DNA of 64,000 nt from Magnolia sinica (GCF_029962835.1 NC_080584.1:78768862-78832861), one strand, 5' to 3'; shown: positions 49,777 to 60,922, numbered from the stretch's first letter. Translations and numbers: made by a program. The notes: a model not told the origin generated them from the letters alone.

Positions 49777-50913
49777 ATGGAAGGTAGAGGCAAAAAGAAA
49801 AGTTCTCATGGTCCTTCAACTTCTAGATCGACAACTATCACAATGTGCCACCTTCGGTCACCCGAAGATGATCCCTCCTATATCCGGAATTTAAGGTTGT
49901 GCAATGTTATAGTTGAACGATTTGATCATATTGAACTTCTTGCTCCATTTGAAATCCTTTCTCTTCTTCAATTTGTAGGATGAGTTAACATTTTACATTG
50001 GGGTGAGCCAGCATACCGGTCTATTGCGCAAGCTATATATGCATGTATTTCTGATTTTTCAACTGAAAATTTAACTTTTATTATAACAACTAGAGAAGGT
50101 CTATTTGAAGTAGACCGACATTTGATCTCTGGTCTGATGAAAATACCTGTCAATGATGAAGGTATTCCCATTAGCACTCTAGTTGATAAACCATCTGAAT
50201 CAGAAAAACGTATGCTTACTAGAGCATTATGCAATATAAATGCGCAATAGAGTCAAAATGGGAATATGCTTGCTTTAAAGTATTTGTTACCTAGATATAG
50301 GGTCCTTTATAGGATATTTATTTTAACTCTTTATCCACGTTCTGGTAATAAAACCGAACTCACCTCTTTCATGGTTCGGATTCTTCATTCCATCATTTCT
50401 GGTACATCTGTATGTCTTCCTTCTTTAATTTGTCATTCCATCATACAATTCCATCTCCATCCTGGACACAGTGATATCCCTTTTGCATATCTTATGACTG
50501 TGTTGGCCACTCATATGTTAGTGGCTATACCTATTGGAGAGGCTCCTATTCAACACCAAATCTTTAACAACTCAAATATAAACAAGATGAATTTGAGGTT
50601 GGCCATAGGCCAAGTCAATGTAGGTGCTGGTGGAAATGATGTCGCAAATGAAGAAGAAGCTGGTGATTTACCTCCAAATGACATTAATATGGACGATAAC
50701 TTTGATGAGATCGAATCAGATTCTGAGGCTGACCTTGATTATCAGCCTTCTGATTTCGCTAAGAGGTTGAATACTCTTGAGGAACAGGTGGCTCAGATTC
50801 GTGTAACCCAAGATTCTCAATTTGTTTATATACGTAAATATATAATGTGCATTAATAAGGGTTTACATCAAATTGATCCATCTATTCATGCTCCCTCTTC
50901 AGGATCTGATTAG
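49777..50913 (+). pseudogene. Env-like extra ORF of the SIRE-type element
   Basis: A single frame of 378 codons from ATG 49777 ends in TAG at 50911, broken only by TGA at 49981 and TAG at 50248. The N-terminus is basic and serine-rich. The central part (LHWGEPAYRSIAQAIYACIS .. FEVDRHLISGLMKIP) resembles the putative plant transposon protein domain found in extra ORFs of SIRE-type and Athila-type elements. The C-terminus is strongly acidic (DDNFDEIESDSEADLD), then probably coiled coil (FAKRLNTLEEQVAQIRV). I see no clear signal peptide or membrane segment, so an envelope role is doubtful. Its position after RNase H and before the polypurine tract is the SIRE layout. Confidence 0.7.
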
Positions 50914-51459
50914 TATTTTATAATCTTGGTTTGTAATAACTTTAATGATACTTGGATTTCTCTTGTCTTAAGTAGTTATACATAACTTCACTTGGTTTCA
51001 CTTGGTTGTACTTGGTTGAACTTGGTTAATTATGTTTGATCATGACTTGCTTATGGATTTAATATTTTGACTATCTTGATCATTTATTCCTCACTACTCT
51101 TCTTATTCTTCCTTCATTATGTACTTCCTCTTCTATTTCATGATTCCTTCCTTTGTCATATTGTGACAGGGGGGGGGGGGGGAATTTTGTCAACTTGTGA
51201 TATATGGCATGTGGATTGTGGATGAATTGATTGTGAAGGGGAGTTAAGTAAATTTTGTCAATGCTTGTGATATATAGCATATGGATTGTCGATGAATTAA
51301 TTGTGAAGGGGAGTTAAGTAAGGGGGAGTTATTGTTGGAGGAATTGATGCTTTGTTAATTGATGCTTTGTTTATAATTGGTGCATAATTCTTTATTGTAC
51401 GTATATTGCTTATGTTATTATGAAGTGTGTTTTGTCACAAATTTGACAAAGGGGGAGAT
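50914..51459 (+). other. Non-coding 3' region with polypurine tract
   Basis: Contains a 14-G run (51169-51182), a two-copy tandem repeat and the polypurine tract AAAGGGGGAGAT (51448-51459) touching the 3' LTR. AGGGGGAGTT near 51321 and a further AAGGGGAGTTAAGT in each tandem unit look like duplicated polypurine-type sequence. Confidence 0.75.
51184..51321 (+). repeat. Tandem duplication, about 68-bp unit, two copies
   Basis: Both units read TTTTGTCAA .. CTTGTGATATATRGCAT .. GAAGGGGAGTTAAGTAA, at 51184-51251 and 51252-51321. Each ends in a purine-rich GAAGGGGAG word. Confidence 0.85.
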
Positions 51460-53487
51460 TATAAGTACTAAGGTTTCTAGCTCCTATAATTTTCAAATTT
51501 TTGTAGTGCCAAAACCTCTCATGAAATCTGTGTCTTATGTAGCTCATCTACATAATGAAGATAATGCATCTCTCAAGAACAAAGATCTTTACTTCAAGAA
51601 ATGCAAGTTTACATGGTCATGTTCAAGTACAACATCAAGTGTGTGTTCAATGTTCAAGATTCATAGTTTAAGCTCCAAGTTAAGACAAAGTTCCTATACT
51701 TTGAATCTCAAGCTCAAGATTCAAGATATTTCAAGTTCAAGCTTCTTAAAGTTACAAATTCAAGGTTGAATATATTTCAAGTTGAAGCTTCTTACAAGTC
51801 AAGACAACATTCCTAGTCTTTGAATCTCAAGTTCAAACTTCAATGGTAGTCAATTTCAAGCCTCAGAAGTTTCAAGTTCAAGCTTCATCATGTGTAATGA
51901 TCACAAGCTTCGTGAACTTTAAAGATCAACTATCAACCGAAGGAAAAGAAGTTTCAATGTTCATACATCACAAACAAGGTATGAATGACCTTAGATTGAC
52001 CTTAGGGTAGGTCATTTTGAATATACATAATTCAATTAGATCATTTTATAAGTGAATAGACTGTTTGTTGACTAGTCTTGAACTCTATTCGACTAGTCCT
52101 AGTACTGGCTCGACCAGTCTAAGAAATTCTTCGACAAGTCCTAAGTTTATTACAAAATTTTAAAATTTTCGGTTAAGCCTCAATCAGTCCTGGAGACTGC
52201 TCGACCAGTCGTGTAAACAGTGCTCGACTCGTTCTCGACCAGTCCTGCAGCCTTGACTCAAAGTCCAGCAATTAAATCTAGTTCCACACGACCAGTCGTG
52301 AAGGGCCTACGACCAGTCATAGAACGGCTTTCTCTTATCGCACTAAAATTTTAAAAATCTATTGGTCCTACGACTAGTCGTGGAGACCACAGGACCAATC
52401 GTGAACGAGATTTCTTCACTTGTAAATAGAGCACGAATTTCAGAGTTTTTCCATTCAATTCAAGCTAAATCAATACGCCACTCTGAGAGATAAGTTAGTG
52501 ACCTTTTTTAAGCTATATTGTGCTCATTTAATATTCTCTTTTATTAGCTTTATTTGCATTTGATTTTGAATTTCTGCATTCCAATTTTATTCAAAAGAGG
52601 GATTGAAGCATTCCTATTTCTCGGAATCAAAATCAAATCAAGCTAGCCCAAGGTACTTTAAATCTAAAATTAATTTAGAACCTAGAACCATTTCATAAGT
52701 GAGTTTGGACATTAAACTTCTACTCCGATTTGGTTCTTCTGGGCTTCATTAAAAAGAGAATATCCAGGTATTTTACATTGTTATAAATTTCTGTATTTTC
52801 GTTTCATTGAGATTGAGGTAGAAAAATCTCTCTATTTTGGTTTGTTTGAGGTGATCCAGAAAACTCAGAGTGTGGGATTTTTGAATTGTGTAAGCCCACT
52901 TGAAAGACACAATTGTGAGGGTTTTAGGTAAACCCGAAAAAACCTATTTTCATAATGAACGCTAATATCCACTGTGTGAGGATATTATGAGTAGAATAAT
53001 TGTGTGGCTGTTTTTTAACAGTTGGTGTACACACAAGCGAACCACTATAATCTCTAGTCTTGTGGATTAATCGTTTATTTCTTTTTATGGAGGATTGTAA
53101 TTTCCCTTTTTGTATTATGGAGAATGTTGTAATTTCTTTTTTACAAGTGTGAAGAATGTTGTAATAGCTTAGATTTCTTTCCTTGCTATTTATTTCTTTA
53201 TTCCTCTATATCAGTTTGAGTTTTTGACACACAAACTGTTCTAGTAAGGTTGTCCTGCCATAAACCCTTGGTTTTTATGGTGTAAGGTTGTCCTTAGAAC
53301 AACATCTGTATCAACCTCTCAATACTCGTTCATTTGAGGTTGTCTTTAAATTCAGCATTATGGAATTGTCTATTACTATCTGTATTTAATTTATTTAAAT
53401 TCCACTGTTATTTTTTTAAAATTTGGCATAGTCCTATTCACACCACACCCCCCCCCCCTCTCTAGGACATATAGCTCGGCCTTTTCA
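51460..53487 (+). repeat. SIRE-type 3' LTR
   Basis: 2028 bp, partner of 42479-44491. It carries fewer CGACCAGTCGTGG-type words, because a short block present in the 5' LTR (about 43312-43350) is absent here. It ends CCTTTTCA, then GATAC. Confidence 0.9.
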
Positions 53488-55244
53488 GATACTCACCCTC
53501 GACAATCGGAATCGACCTATACAATCGACCTCGACAATCGAAATCAGCCTTGATACTCGGCCTCGACAATTGGCCGAACAAGGCTTAAGGAAAGGTCACA
53601 ATGTGGACATTCAACCACCATTGCTCATTAATGTGGACATTTAATCAACGTCGCTCCCAAGGAGTGGTCCACATAGAGCCATACATATAGTGGGCTCATG
53701 GCCCCACACAAGGGCCTAACATGCATCGCCATAGGCCTCACTCATGGGCCCCATATGCATTACATTGGGCCACGCCCATGGGCCTTGAATACATCACAAT
53801 GGGCCTCGCCCATGGGCCTTAAATACATTATATGGGCCTCGCCCATGGGCCTCGAATACGTCACAATGGGCCTCACCCATGGTCCTCGACGCTAGGCCTT
53901 ATCAAATGGGCCTCATATACCACATAATGGGGTGGGCTTTGCTCGTTCCAAATGGGCCCATCAAATGGACAATGTGGGTACAACATGTACATCATGTGAG
54001 GGCTACGTGAATGGACATTGTGAATACAAAATACATACATCTAGGCGGGCCTCATACATCCCAAAAAAAAATAATCATATTGAAGGATCAATTGATCATT
54101 TGGACCATACCACGAATAGTAGTGGAGATAATAATTCTCGCTGTTAAACAAATCACAAGGCCACTATAAAGTTTATTTTCCACCCAATCTAATCATAAGG
54201 TCATAAAGACCTGGATTAAGAGGAAAATAAATATTATAATGGTCCAAACTTAGTAGCCCAAGGGTTTAATGGTGGACGTTCAAACCCACTATTTTCTATA
54301 ATGTGGTCCACCTGATCCTAGATCTGTCTCATTTTTAGTCTCAAGCCTTAAGACGAGCTTGCCAAGTGGTTGGACGGTATGGATACAACACATGCATCAT
54401 GGTGGGTCCCATAGGGATGGACGGCATAGATAAAGTACATAACTCATAGTGGAGGCGACACTGGTGGAAGGTGTGGAACACATACATCAGTGGGTCCCAC
54501 GTGGGGCCCACCCTAATGTTTATTTTCCATTCAATCTGTTAATAAGGTCACAGGGACCTGGATAAAGAGCAAAGATAAATTTCATAATGATCCAAAACTT
54601 CTGTGACCCAAATAGCGTCTACAGTAGACGTTCAATCCCACTGCTTCCTGTGACATGGGCTACCTGAGTTCCACATACAACTGATTTTTGGAGGGGGCCC
54701 ACAGCACTAAAGGGGGCCATGGTGTTGATGTCAACACACATCACGGTGGGGCCTACGTTTGGGATCCACGTCCCTGCCCTATCCAGCGCAGCAGTAGCAA
54801 GACGCTGCTGCAGCGTCCTCTGGATGTGCAGCAACAGCGCCTGCTGCATTGGTTTTTATTTTTTATTTTTTATATTTTTCCACAGAATTTCTTAGGTGGG
54901 GCCTACATCCGGAGAATCCAACCCACCCATTTGATTCCATGGCTCGAGACCGTCCAAAAGAGCCCAATATCCAGTATGTTTTAGAGAGTAGAAACATCAA
55001 GGTGAGCCCTAATGAATTTTAAAGGTAAGAATCATTATTTCCTACGCTATGGCCCGCCAGAAAATCAGATTAGCTTCATTTTTCGGCTCAACACATAAAA
55101 TAGGCTAAGAAATAGGATGGACAACACGGATTTAATTCATACATCAAGCTGGGGCCTACGCAAGCTAGTCTAGCCAATTTACTCCTAACTCATTGGCCTT
55201 TGCATTTGAAGAACACATGTTGCTACCTGATAACTGGACTGCCT
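53488..55244 (+). repeat. LTR-like sequence, right part
   Basis: The ATCGGCC minisatellite resumes for about 85 bp, followed by GGACATTYAACCAACATTGC-type sequence also seen near 41366. A second minisatellite of GGGCCTCGCCCATGGGCCT-type words then occupies about 53745-53890. From 53900 to 55244 the DNA is non-coding with MITE-like GTGGTCCACCTGAT, GTGGGTCCCA and GTGGGGCCCACC words, including fragments near 54100-54420 and 54480-54700. No clear LTR end is visible. Confidence 0.45.
53745..53890. repeat. Minisatellite with CCCATGGG palindromes
   Basis: About four units of 35-40 bp contain GGGCCTCGCCCATGGGCCT and a TACATCACAAT spacer. Looser copies of the spacer-plus-GGGCCTC pattern occur near 41445-41600, before the SIRE insertion. 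Confidence 0.8.
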
Positions 55245-55253
55245 GATTCTTCT

Positions 55254-55796
55254 GGAAACGGATTGGCTACTCTCCCTGCCACCAGCCCGGTGGCTGTGGT
55301 CGGTGCTCTGTGGGCCCCACCATGATGTATGTGTTTCATCCATTCCGTTTATTCATTTTCTAAGATCATTTTAGTTCCTGATTCCAAAAATGACAGGGAT
55401 ATAAATCTCAGGTGGACCACACGACAGGATAACAATAGTGATTGGATATCCACCATTAAAATCCTCCTAAGGCCCACTGTACTGTTTATTTGACATCTAA
55501 TTTGTTGATTAGGTCATACAAGCCAAGATGAAGGGAAAAAACAAAGATCAGCTTGATCCAAAACTTTACTTTTCCCTAAAAGGTTTTTAAATGGTCGACC
55601 CTCATTCAACATTGTCTGTTTCCTGTAATGTGATCCACTTGTGATTGTGATATATCTCATTTTTGGTCTCATTCCATTACATGATCTGAAAAAATAGATG
55701 GACGGAATGGATGAAACACATACATCATTGTGGAGCCCACAGAGCACCGATCACTAGCCATTGGCTGGTGGCAGGGGGAGTTGTCATTTCGTTTCC
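55254..55796. mobile_element. Mutator-like MITE with long terminal inverted repeats
   Basis: The element starts GGAAACGGATTGGCTACTC and its right end, reverse complemented, starts GGAAACGAAATGACAACTC. The inverted repeats extend more than 100 bp, with CTGCCACCAGCC, GGTGCTCTGTGGG and a CATTCCGT stretch on both arms. Flanking 9-mers GATTCTTCT (55245-55253) and GATTCTTTT (55797-55805) differ at one base. A 9-bp target duplication and long inverted ends are hallmarks of Mutator-like elements. It has no coding capacity, so it depends on a transposase elsewhere. Confidence 0.82.
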
Positions 55797-56255
55797 GATT
55801 CTTTTGTGATGAGCTAATAAACCTTCCTGACATTCTACACATGTCAAGTGGGTGAAAGGAGAAGTACTTGTCAGGCAGGTTGGGTCAGGTTAAGGGTTAA
55901 CCAAAGCCCAACCTTACCTCAGGAGGACCCAACCATGCAAACCGGGCCAAATTCCAAACTAAGGTTCCCAACCCAAACCTCTCCACCCTCAATGTAAACT
56001 GGCCCAACCCAAAACAAACACGTGATTTTCCCTAACCCAGCCTGAATTTGATTGACCTGAACCCAATAAGCAGACCTTGACAACTCGGCCCACCCAGTTA
56101 GAACTCAGGTTGGGTCAATCGGGTTCGGGTCAACCTGAACTCAAGTTGCATACTTGCTCCGACTCATGTTATAGACTTAAAAACACTACAGTGTTGAGAT
56201 TTTAAAGAGCCATGATACACCAACTACCACATCACAATGTGCCTCTGGTGGGCCC

Positions 56256-56961
56256 TGTTGGGGGCCGTTGCACAAAACCTTAGGATCTAGCCTCTCAAAA
56301 ACACCAGAATTATGGGATAATAAAGCAATAAAATAAATCAAAGCACATACCACACGACACAAGAGATTTTTACGTGAAAAACCCTCAAAGATGTAAAAAC
56401 CATAGGACCTCGTCCAGATCAACAATCCACTATGAAGTAGAACGTTACAACCGATCACAAGTACACACCGCTTGGATCAAACCTTCTTTACTCACGCAGG
56501 AGTGCATAAACAATAAGAGAATAAAGAAAAACAGAGGGATCTCACTGATTATGAGGACATAGAAGCACTGAGATGTCGAGTGCACAATAGATCACCTCTA
56601 TGAGCATAACCTCCCTTCCACAAACTTCCTCTCTCTCTCTTTCTCTCTCTTTCTCTCACTTTTGATAGCCCTAAATCCTTTAACAAACCCTCTTGTATTA
56701 CTTAGAAAGCCCTAGGTAACTCCCATTTATAGTTTAGGAAACTCCCTTTCACATGGGTGCAAAAACTGCCTCAAAATTTCGTAATCCGTACAAAATTGAG
56801 AAGTGAATCTACGTAATCTCGACTGGTCAAGCAGGGTCCTCGACTAGTCGAGCGGACCCTCAACCGGTCAAGCAGACCCCTTGATTGGTCGAGCAGTGTG
56901 GAGAAAATTAAACCCGTAGTCGCTGGAGTTCGAGTCGAGCCTGGGAGGAAAAATCCCATCA
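56256..56961 (-). repeat. Copia-3 3' LTR
   Basis: TGTTGGGGGCC to CCCATCA on the plus strand, 706 bp. The polypurine complement AATCTCCCCTTTTCC follows at 56962-56976. A minus-strand TATA (plus-strand ATTTATAG, 56725-56732) lies upstream of a GA-rich run (56629-56659). Four CGACTGGTCGAG-like words are at about 56820-56895. Confidence 0.88.
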
Positions 56962-56976
56962 AATCTCCCCTTTTCC

Positions 56977-57778
56977 GACTTAGGAGAGATCCGCCTTCTT
57001 CAAGCCAGTCAGGTTTCTACAAACCTCAAATTTTTCCTTGAGCAATGCCTTGGTCATCGTATCTGACCCATTATCATCCGTGTGGACTTTCTCAAGCTAT
57101 AACACCTTCTGTTCCAAAGTATCACTGATCTAGTGATACTGAATCTCTATGTGCTTAGACTTGGAGTGCTGACTTGGATTCTTACTTAAGTGAATAGCAC
57201 TTTGACTATCGTAATAGACCACGTGCTGCTCCTGCTTTAGGTTAAGTTCCTATAGGAACCTCTTCATCTAAAGCATCTCTTTACATGCCTCTATGACCAC
57301 AATGTACTCGGCTTCTGTCGTCGACAATGACCTCTTATAGCTTGCTCTGCCAAGAGACCACTCTCCCTTCAAATGTAAACATGAACCCCGATGTAGACTT
57401 CCTGGAGTCTATGTCACCTGCCATATCTGCATTTGTGTAGCCCTCTAACATAATTCTTCCATCACCATAGCATAGGGTCAACTTGGACGAGCCTCTTAGA
57501 TACTGCAGTATCCACTTCATCGCTGTCCAATGCTCTTTGCTAGAATTGGGAAGATGCCGGCTGACAACATCAACCGCATATGCTATACCTAAGCGTGTAC
57601 ACACTATATCATGCATCAAACTTCCTACTGCTGACGCGTAGGGTATCTTCTGCATCTCATCCTCCTCTGCCTTTGTCTTGGGACACTGACTGTCGCTCAA
57701 TATGAAGTGACCATCTAGTGGAGTACTGACCAGCTTTGCTACATTTATATTGAACCGCTTTAGGATTTTTTCAATATA
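56977..57778 (-). pseudogene. Copia-3 RNase H remnant
   Basis: The minus-strand frame 57700-57335 reads PYASAVGSLMHDIVCTRLGI, LCYGDGRIMLEGYTNADMAG and DIDSRKSTSGFMFTFEGRVV, the copia RNase H start. The remaining part, down to about 57000, contains the YRNLT-type end but is broken. RNase H would remove the RNA template. Confidence 0.83.
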
Positions 57779-58616
57779 TTGCTCTTGTGATAGCTAAAGC
57801 TTCATACTGCTTCTGTTACGGGTTATCTCCATTCATAGGATATGTTTAGCCGAGCCCAAGTCTTTCATCGCAAATGACTTGTCCAACTCCTGTTTCAGCC
57901 TGTTGATCTTCTTTACATTTTTCCATGATAAGCATGTCATCAATGTATAAAGTAGAAGTAAGAAATCACCATCTGAGAACTTACGCGTGAACACACAGTA
58001 GTCCGACTCCATTTTTCATACCCATGCTTTAATATAAATGAGTCAAACTTCTTATACCATTGTCGTGGAGCTTGTTTCAGCCCATACAAACTCTTCCTTA
58101 GCCTACACACCATTTACTCTTTACCCTTGACTTCGAACCCCTCTGGTTGGTGCATGTAGATCTCTTCTTCCAAGTCACCATGAAAAAATGCAGTTTTAAC
58201 ATCTAACTGCTCTATCTCTAGATCCATGTTAGCCGCCAACTCAAGCAACACCCGTATGGATGTCATCTTCACTACTGGTGAGAATATCTCCTCGAAGTCT
58301 ATGCCTTTCCTCTGACCAAACCCTTTCACCACAAGTCTGGCCTTGAACCTTGTCTGTGAATTCTTCTGTTCAATCTTCTTTCTGAACACCCAATTGTTGC
58401 TCCGCGCTTTCTTTCTCTTTGGAAGTTTCACCATATCATAAGTGTGGTTCTTATGCAAGGATTCCATCTCCGCTTGCAAGCATTCAACCACTCCCCCTTA
58501 TGCTCATCAGTTATGGCCTCAGAATAATCTTCTAGCTCTCCCCCATTAGTGAGCATAATGTACTCATGCGACGAGTACCTCTTGGACGGTTGTTTGTCCT
58601 CATATGACCTCCTCAC
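57779..58616 (-). pseudogene. Copia-3 reverse transcriptase remnant
   Basis: The frame 58491-58114 holds the N-terminal palm (NNWVFRKKIEQ, FKARLVVKGFGQRKGIDFEE, LDVKTAFFHGDLEEEIYMHQ). The catalytic box LYIDDM is encoded at 57936-57947 with both aspartates retained. Frameshifts and stops lie between 57950 and 58114 and near 58490. Confidence 0.85.
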
Positions 58617-58850
58617 CTGTGGCTCAACAGGTGAATCAAGTGGGGGGTGATCCCCCGATCCATCTTCTGTAGGAACTCCCTCGCCCTCTGCACCTTACTG
58701 TACTCCTCCGTCATTAAGCACCATGGGAGGAATAACCGGAACCATGTCCTCTAGTTCACCTGAACTAGGCTGGTTCTTCTCTGGCTTACCAATGTATTCT
58801 ATACACTGATCCTTAAAAAATACCACATCTCTGCTCCTGATGAGCTTCTT

Positions 58851-59390
58851 TTAGGTCGGATCCCACAATCTGTAACCAAATTTTTCATCACCACACCCCA
58901 AGAACACACACTGTCTGATCTTCATATCAAGCTTGGACTTCTCATCCTTTGGTACATGAACGGATGCCCTACATCCAAACACCCTGAGATGATTGTATGA
59001 TGGATCCTTTCCAATCCACACCTTCTCAAGTACTTCTTCATTCAACGGAGCTGATGGAGACCTGTTTATCAAATATACTCATGTGCATTGCTTCTCCCCA
59101 GAACATCTTAGGTAACTTCGCATGGGATAACATGTATTTGATTCTCTCTACAATAGTGCGATTCATCTGCTCAGCCACACCATTATGCTGGGGGGCTTTG
59201 GGAACAGTTTGTTTATGCCGTATACCTAGGGACTTACAATACTTATGGAAGTCACCGATGTATTCACCACCATTGTCAGTACGGATGCACTTCAATGATC
59301 TACCTATCTCTCTCTCGACCATAACATGAAATAATTTAAACACACCAAAGACCTCATTCTTGGATTTCAAATAATAAACTCAAATCCTCC
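58851..59390 (-). pseudogene. Copia-3 integrase remnant
   Basis: The frame 59370-59038 contains IRTDNGGEYIGDFHKY with the second catalytic aspartate and HNGVAEQMNRTIVER with the catalytic glutamate. The frame 59072-58851 gives the C-terminal HLRVFGCRASVHVPKDE and CVFLGCGDEKFGYRLWD. The two parts are in different frames. The first-aspartate region upstream (about 59390-59530) is disrupted. Confidence 0.87.
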
Positions 59391-59535
59391 TAGATGCATC
59401 ATATATAAAAGTGACAAAATACAATGCCCCACCCAAGGTTTTTGTCCTCATAGGACCACAACCATCAAAATAAACTAAATCTAATGCATGCACTTTATAA
59501 ACATGAGAAGCAGTTTTAACGAATAAAACTCTATG

Positions 59536-60060
59536 TTATTTCCCTGATAAACAACCAATACAGGTTTTGAGAGGTATACCTGTCACGTTTGGAAGGAGGC
59601 GCTTCCTCGTTAGTACATGAAGCCCTTTTTCACTCATGTGTCCTAAATGCCCGTGCCACATGTTAATAACTGAATCTTCCACTGTGTTCAACCTACCCTT
59701 GCACACACTGACACTTACCTTGTAAAGGGTGCAAAACTTCTTTCCTCTGGCCTCGATCAATGAACCCTTAATGAGCTTCCAACGCCCACCAATATATCAA
59801 CTTTCATATCCATCATCATCCAACCTTCCCGTCAACATCAAGTTGAGGCAAAGGTCTGGGATATGCCTCACATCCCTGAGAACCAATGTGCAGCCCACAT
59901 CAGTCTTCACACAAATATCACCGACCCCTACGATCTTTGATACGCCAAAATTTCTCATCTTCACAGTCCCATAGTCACCTGACTTATAGCTTATGAAGAA
60001 GTCCCTCCGTGGAATCGCATGAAACGAGACTCCCGAGTCTATCACCCAGTCGGTGTCCTG
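59536..60060 (-). pseudogene. Copia-3 protease and GAG-pre-integrase remnant
   Basis: VIDSGVSFHAIPRRDFF (about 60040-59995) is the aspartic protease site (DSG). Downstream on the same strand, NMWHGHLGHMSEKG .. CIGCLSGK (59760-59536) is the GAG-pre-integrase segment. A frameshift separates them near 59790. Confidence 0.85.
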
Positions 60061-60922
60061 ACCTGTAACCGTGAGACATACATCGTGATCTGCTGAAAGA
60101 ATAACTACAACGTCGCTATCTGAAGTGACTGCAATGGAATCTTATTCATCTTCCTTCTCCTTTCCTTTTCCTTTCTTATAGTTCTTATTCTTATGACATT
60201 CATGCTTATAGTGGCCCTTCTTGACACAATTTCAGCATTCAACATCCTTCTTGGTACTCGACTTGCCTCTTGATTTATCTCGGGCCTTCCCGCCTTTTCT
60301 ATTCTTTTCTCTCCCCCGTTCTTGTGTCATAAAAGCCTCTTGTTGAGTGGACCCCTAAGATTTCCTCCTTGTCTCCTCATTGAAGAGACAGCTAGTAACT
60401 TGTTTCATGGACACCTTTCCATCTGCCGCGGAGTTACTCAGAGACACCACCAATGTCTCCCAACTATCAGGCAATGAGCTAAGCAATAACAAAGCCTGTA
60501 ATCATTATCCAAGACCATCTTCATAGCGGAGAGCTGGTTCAATATATTGCTCACTTCATTCTTATGCTCAACCACAGAACCATTATCATTGAACTTGAGA
60601 TTCACAAGTCGCTTTATCAGAAAAATCTTATTACCGCCCGTCTTCCTCTCATACAACCCTTGTAATTTCAGTCATAAGCTAGCAGCTAAGGTCTCCGTAG
60701 ACACATGGTGGAATACAGAATCGTCTAACCATTGTCTAATAAACCCCACCGCCTTACAATCCAATTTCTTCCAATCATCATCTGTCATATCTTTGACTTT
60801 ACTGATATGCCTTGAATTGGAGAATATAAGTCCTTGTAATAAAGCAAGTCTTTCATCTTAGCCTTCCATATGGTCCAATTAGAACCATTGAGGTTGATCA
60901 TCCTTGATGAGCCACCTTCCAT
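60061..60922 (-). pseudogene. Copia-3 gag remnant
   Basis: The likely start is the minus-strand ATG at 60922-60920 (MEGGSSRMINLNGSNWTIWK), just after the primer site. The core LKLQGLYERKTGGNKIFLI .. VNLKFNDNGSVVEHKNEVSN follows with breaks. A CCHC zinc knuckle near 60240-60195 reads C-stop-N-C-VKKG-H-YKHE-C, intact except that a tryptophan codon became TGA. A Lys/Arg-rich tail follows. Confidence 0.82.

Larger units (their letters stand above)
42479..53487 (+). mobile_element. SIRE/Maximus-type Ty1/copia element with env-like ORF
   Basis: LTRs at 42479-44491 and 51460-53487 both begin TATAAGTRCTAAGGTTTCTAG and end CCTTTTCA. Flanking GATAC is identical at 42474-42478 and 53488-53492. The 11-kb interior holds a TGGTATCAAAGC primer site, gag with a long coiled-coil extension, protease, integrase, reverse transcriptase, RNase H, and then an additional ORF before the polypurine tract. 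The large gag and the extra downstream ORF are characteristic of the SIRE/Maximus lineage. All frames are disrupted and catalytic residues are lost. Insertion was into the ATCGGCC minisatellite. Confidence 0.92.
55294..57778. repeat. Duplicated block, copy 2
   Basis: This is the counterpart of 37217-39716. Here the MITE is complete on its left and the copia element continues beyond the block, so this copy keeps the original context. Confidence 0.85.

Noticed and set aside
53698-53895. 65-codon frame with GPHMHYIG/SPMGL-type repeats
   Set aside because: It is read from the CCCATGGG minisatellite.
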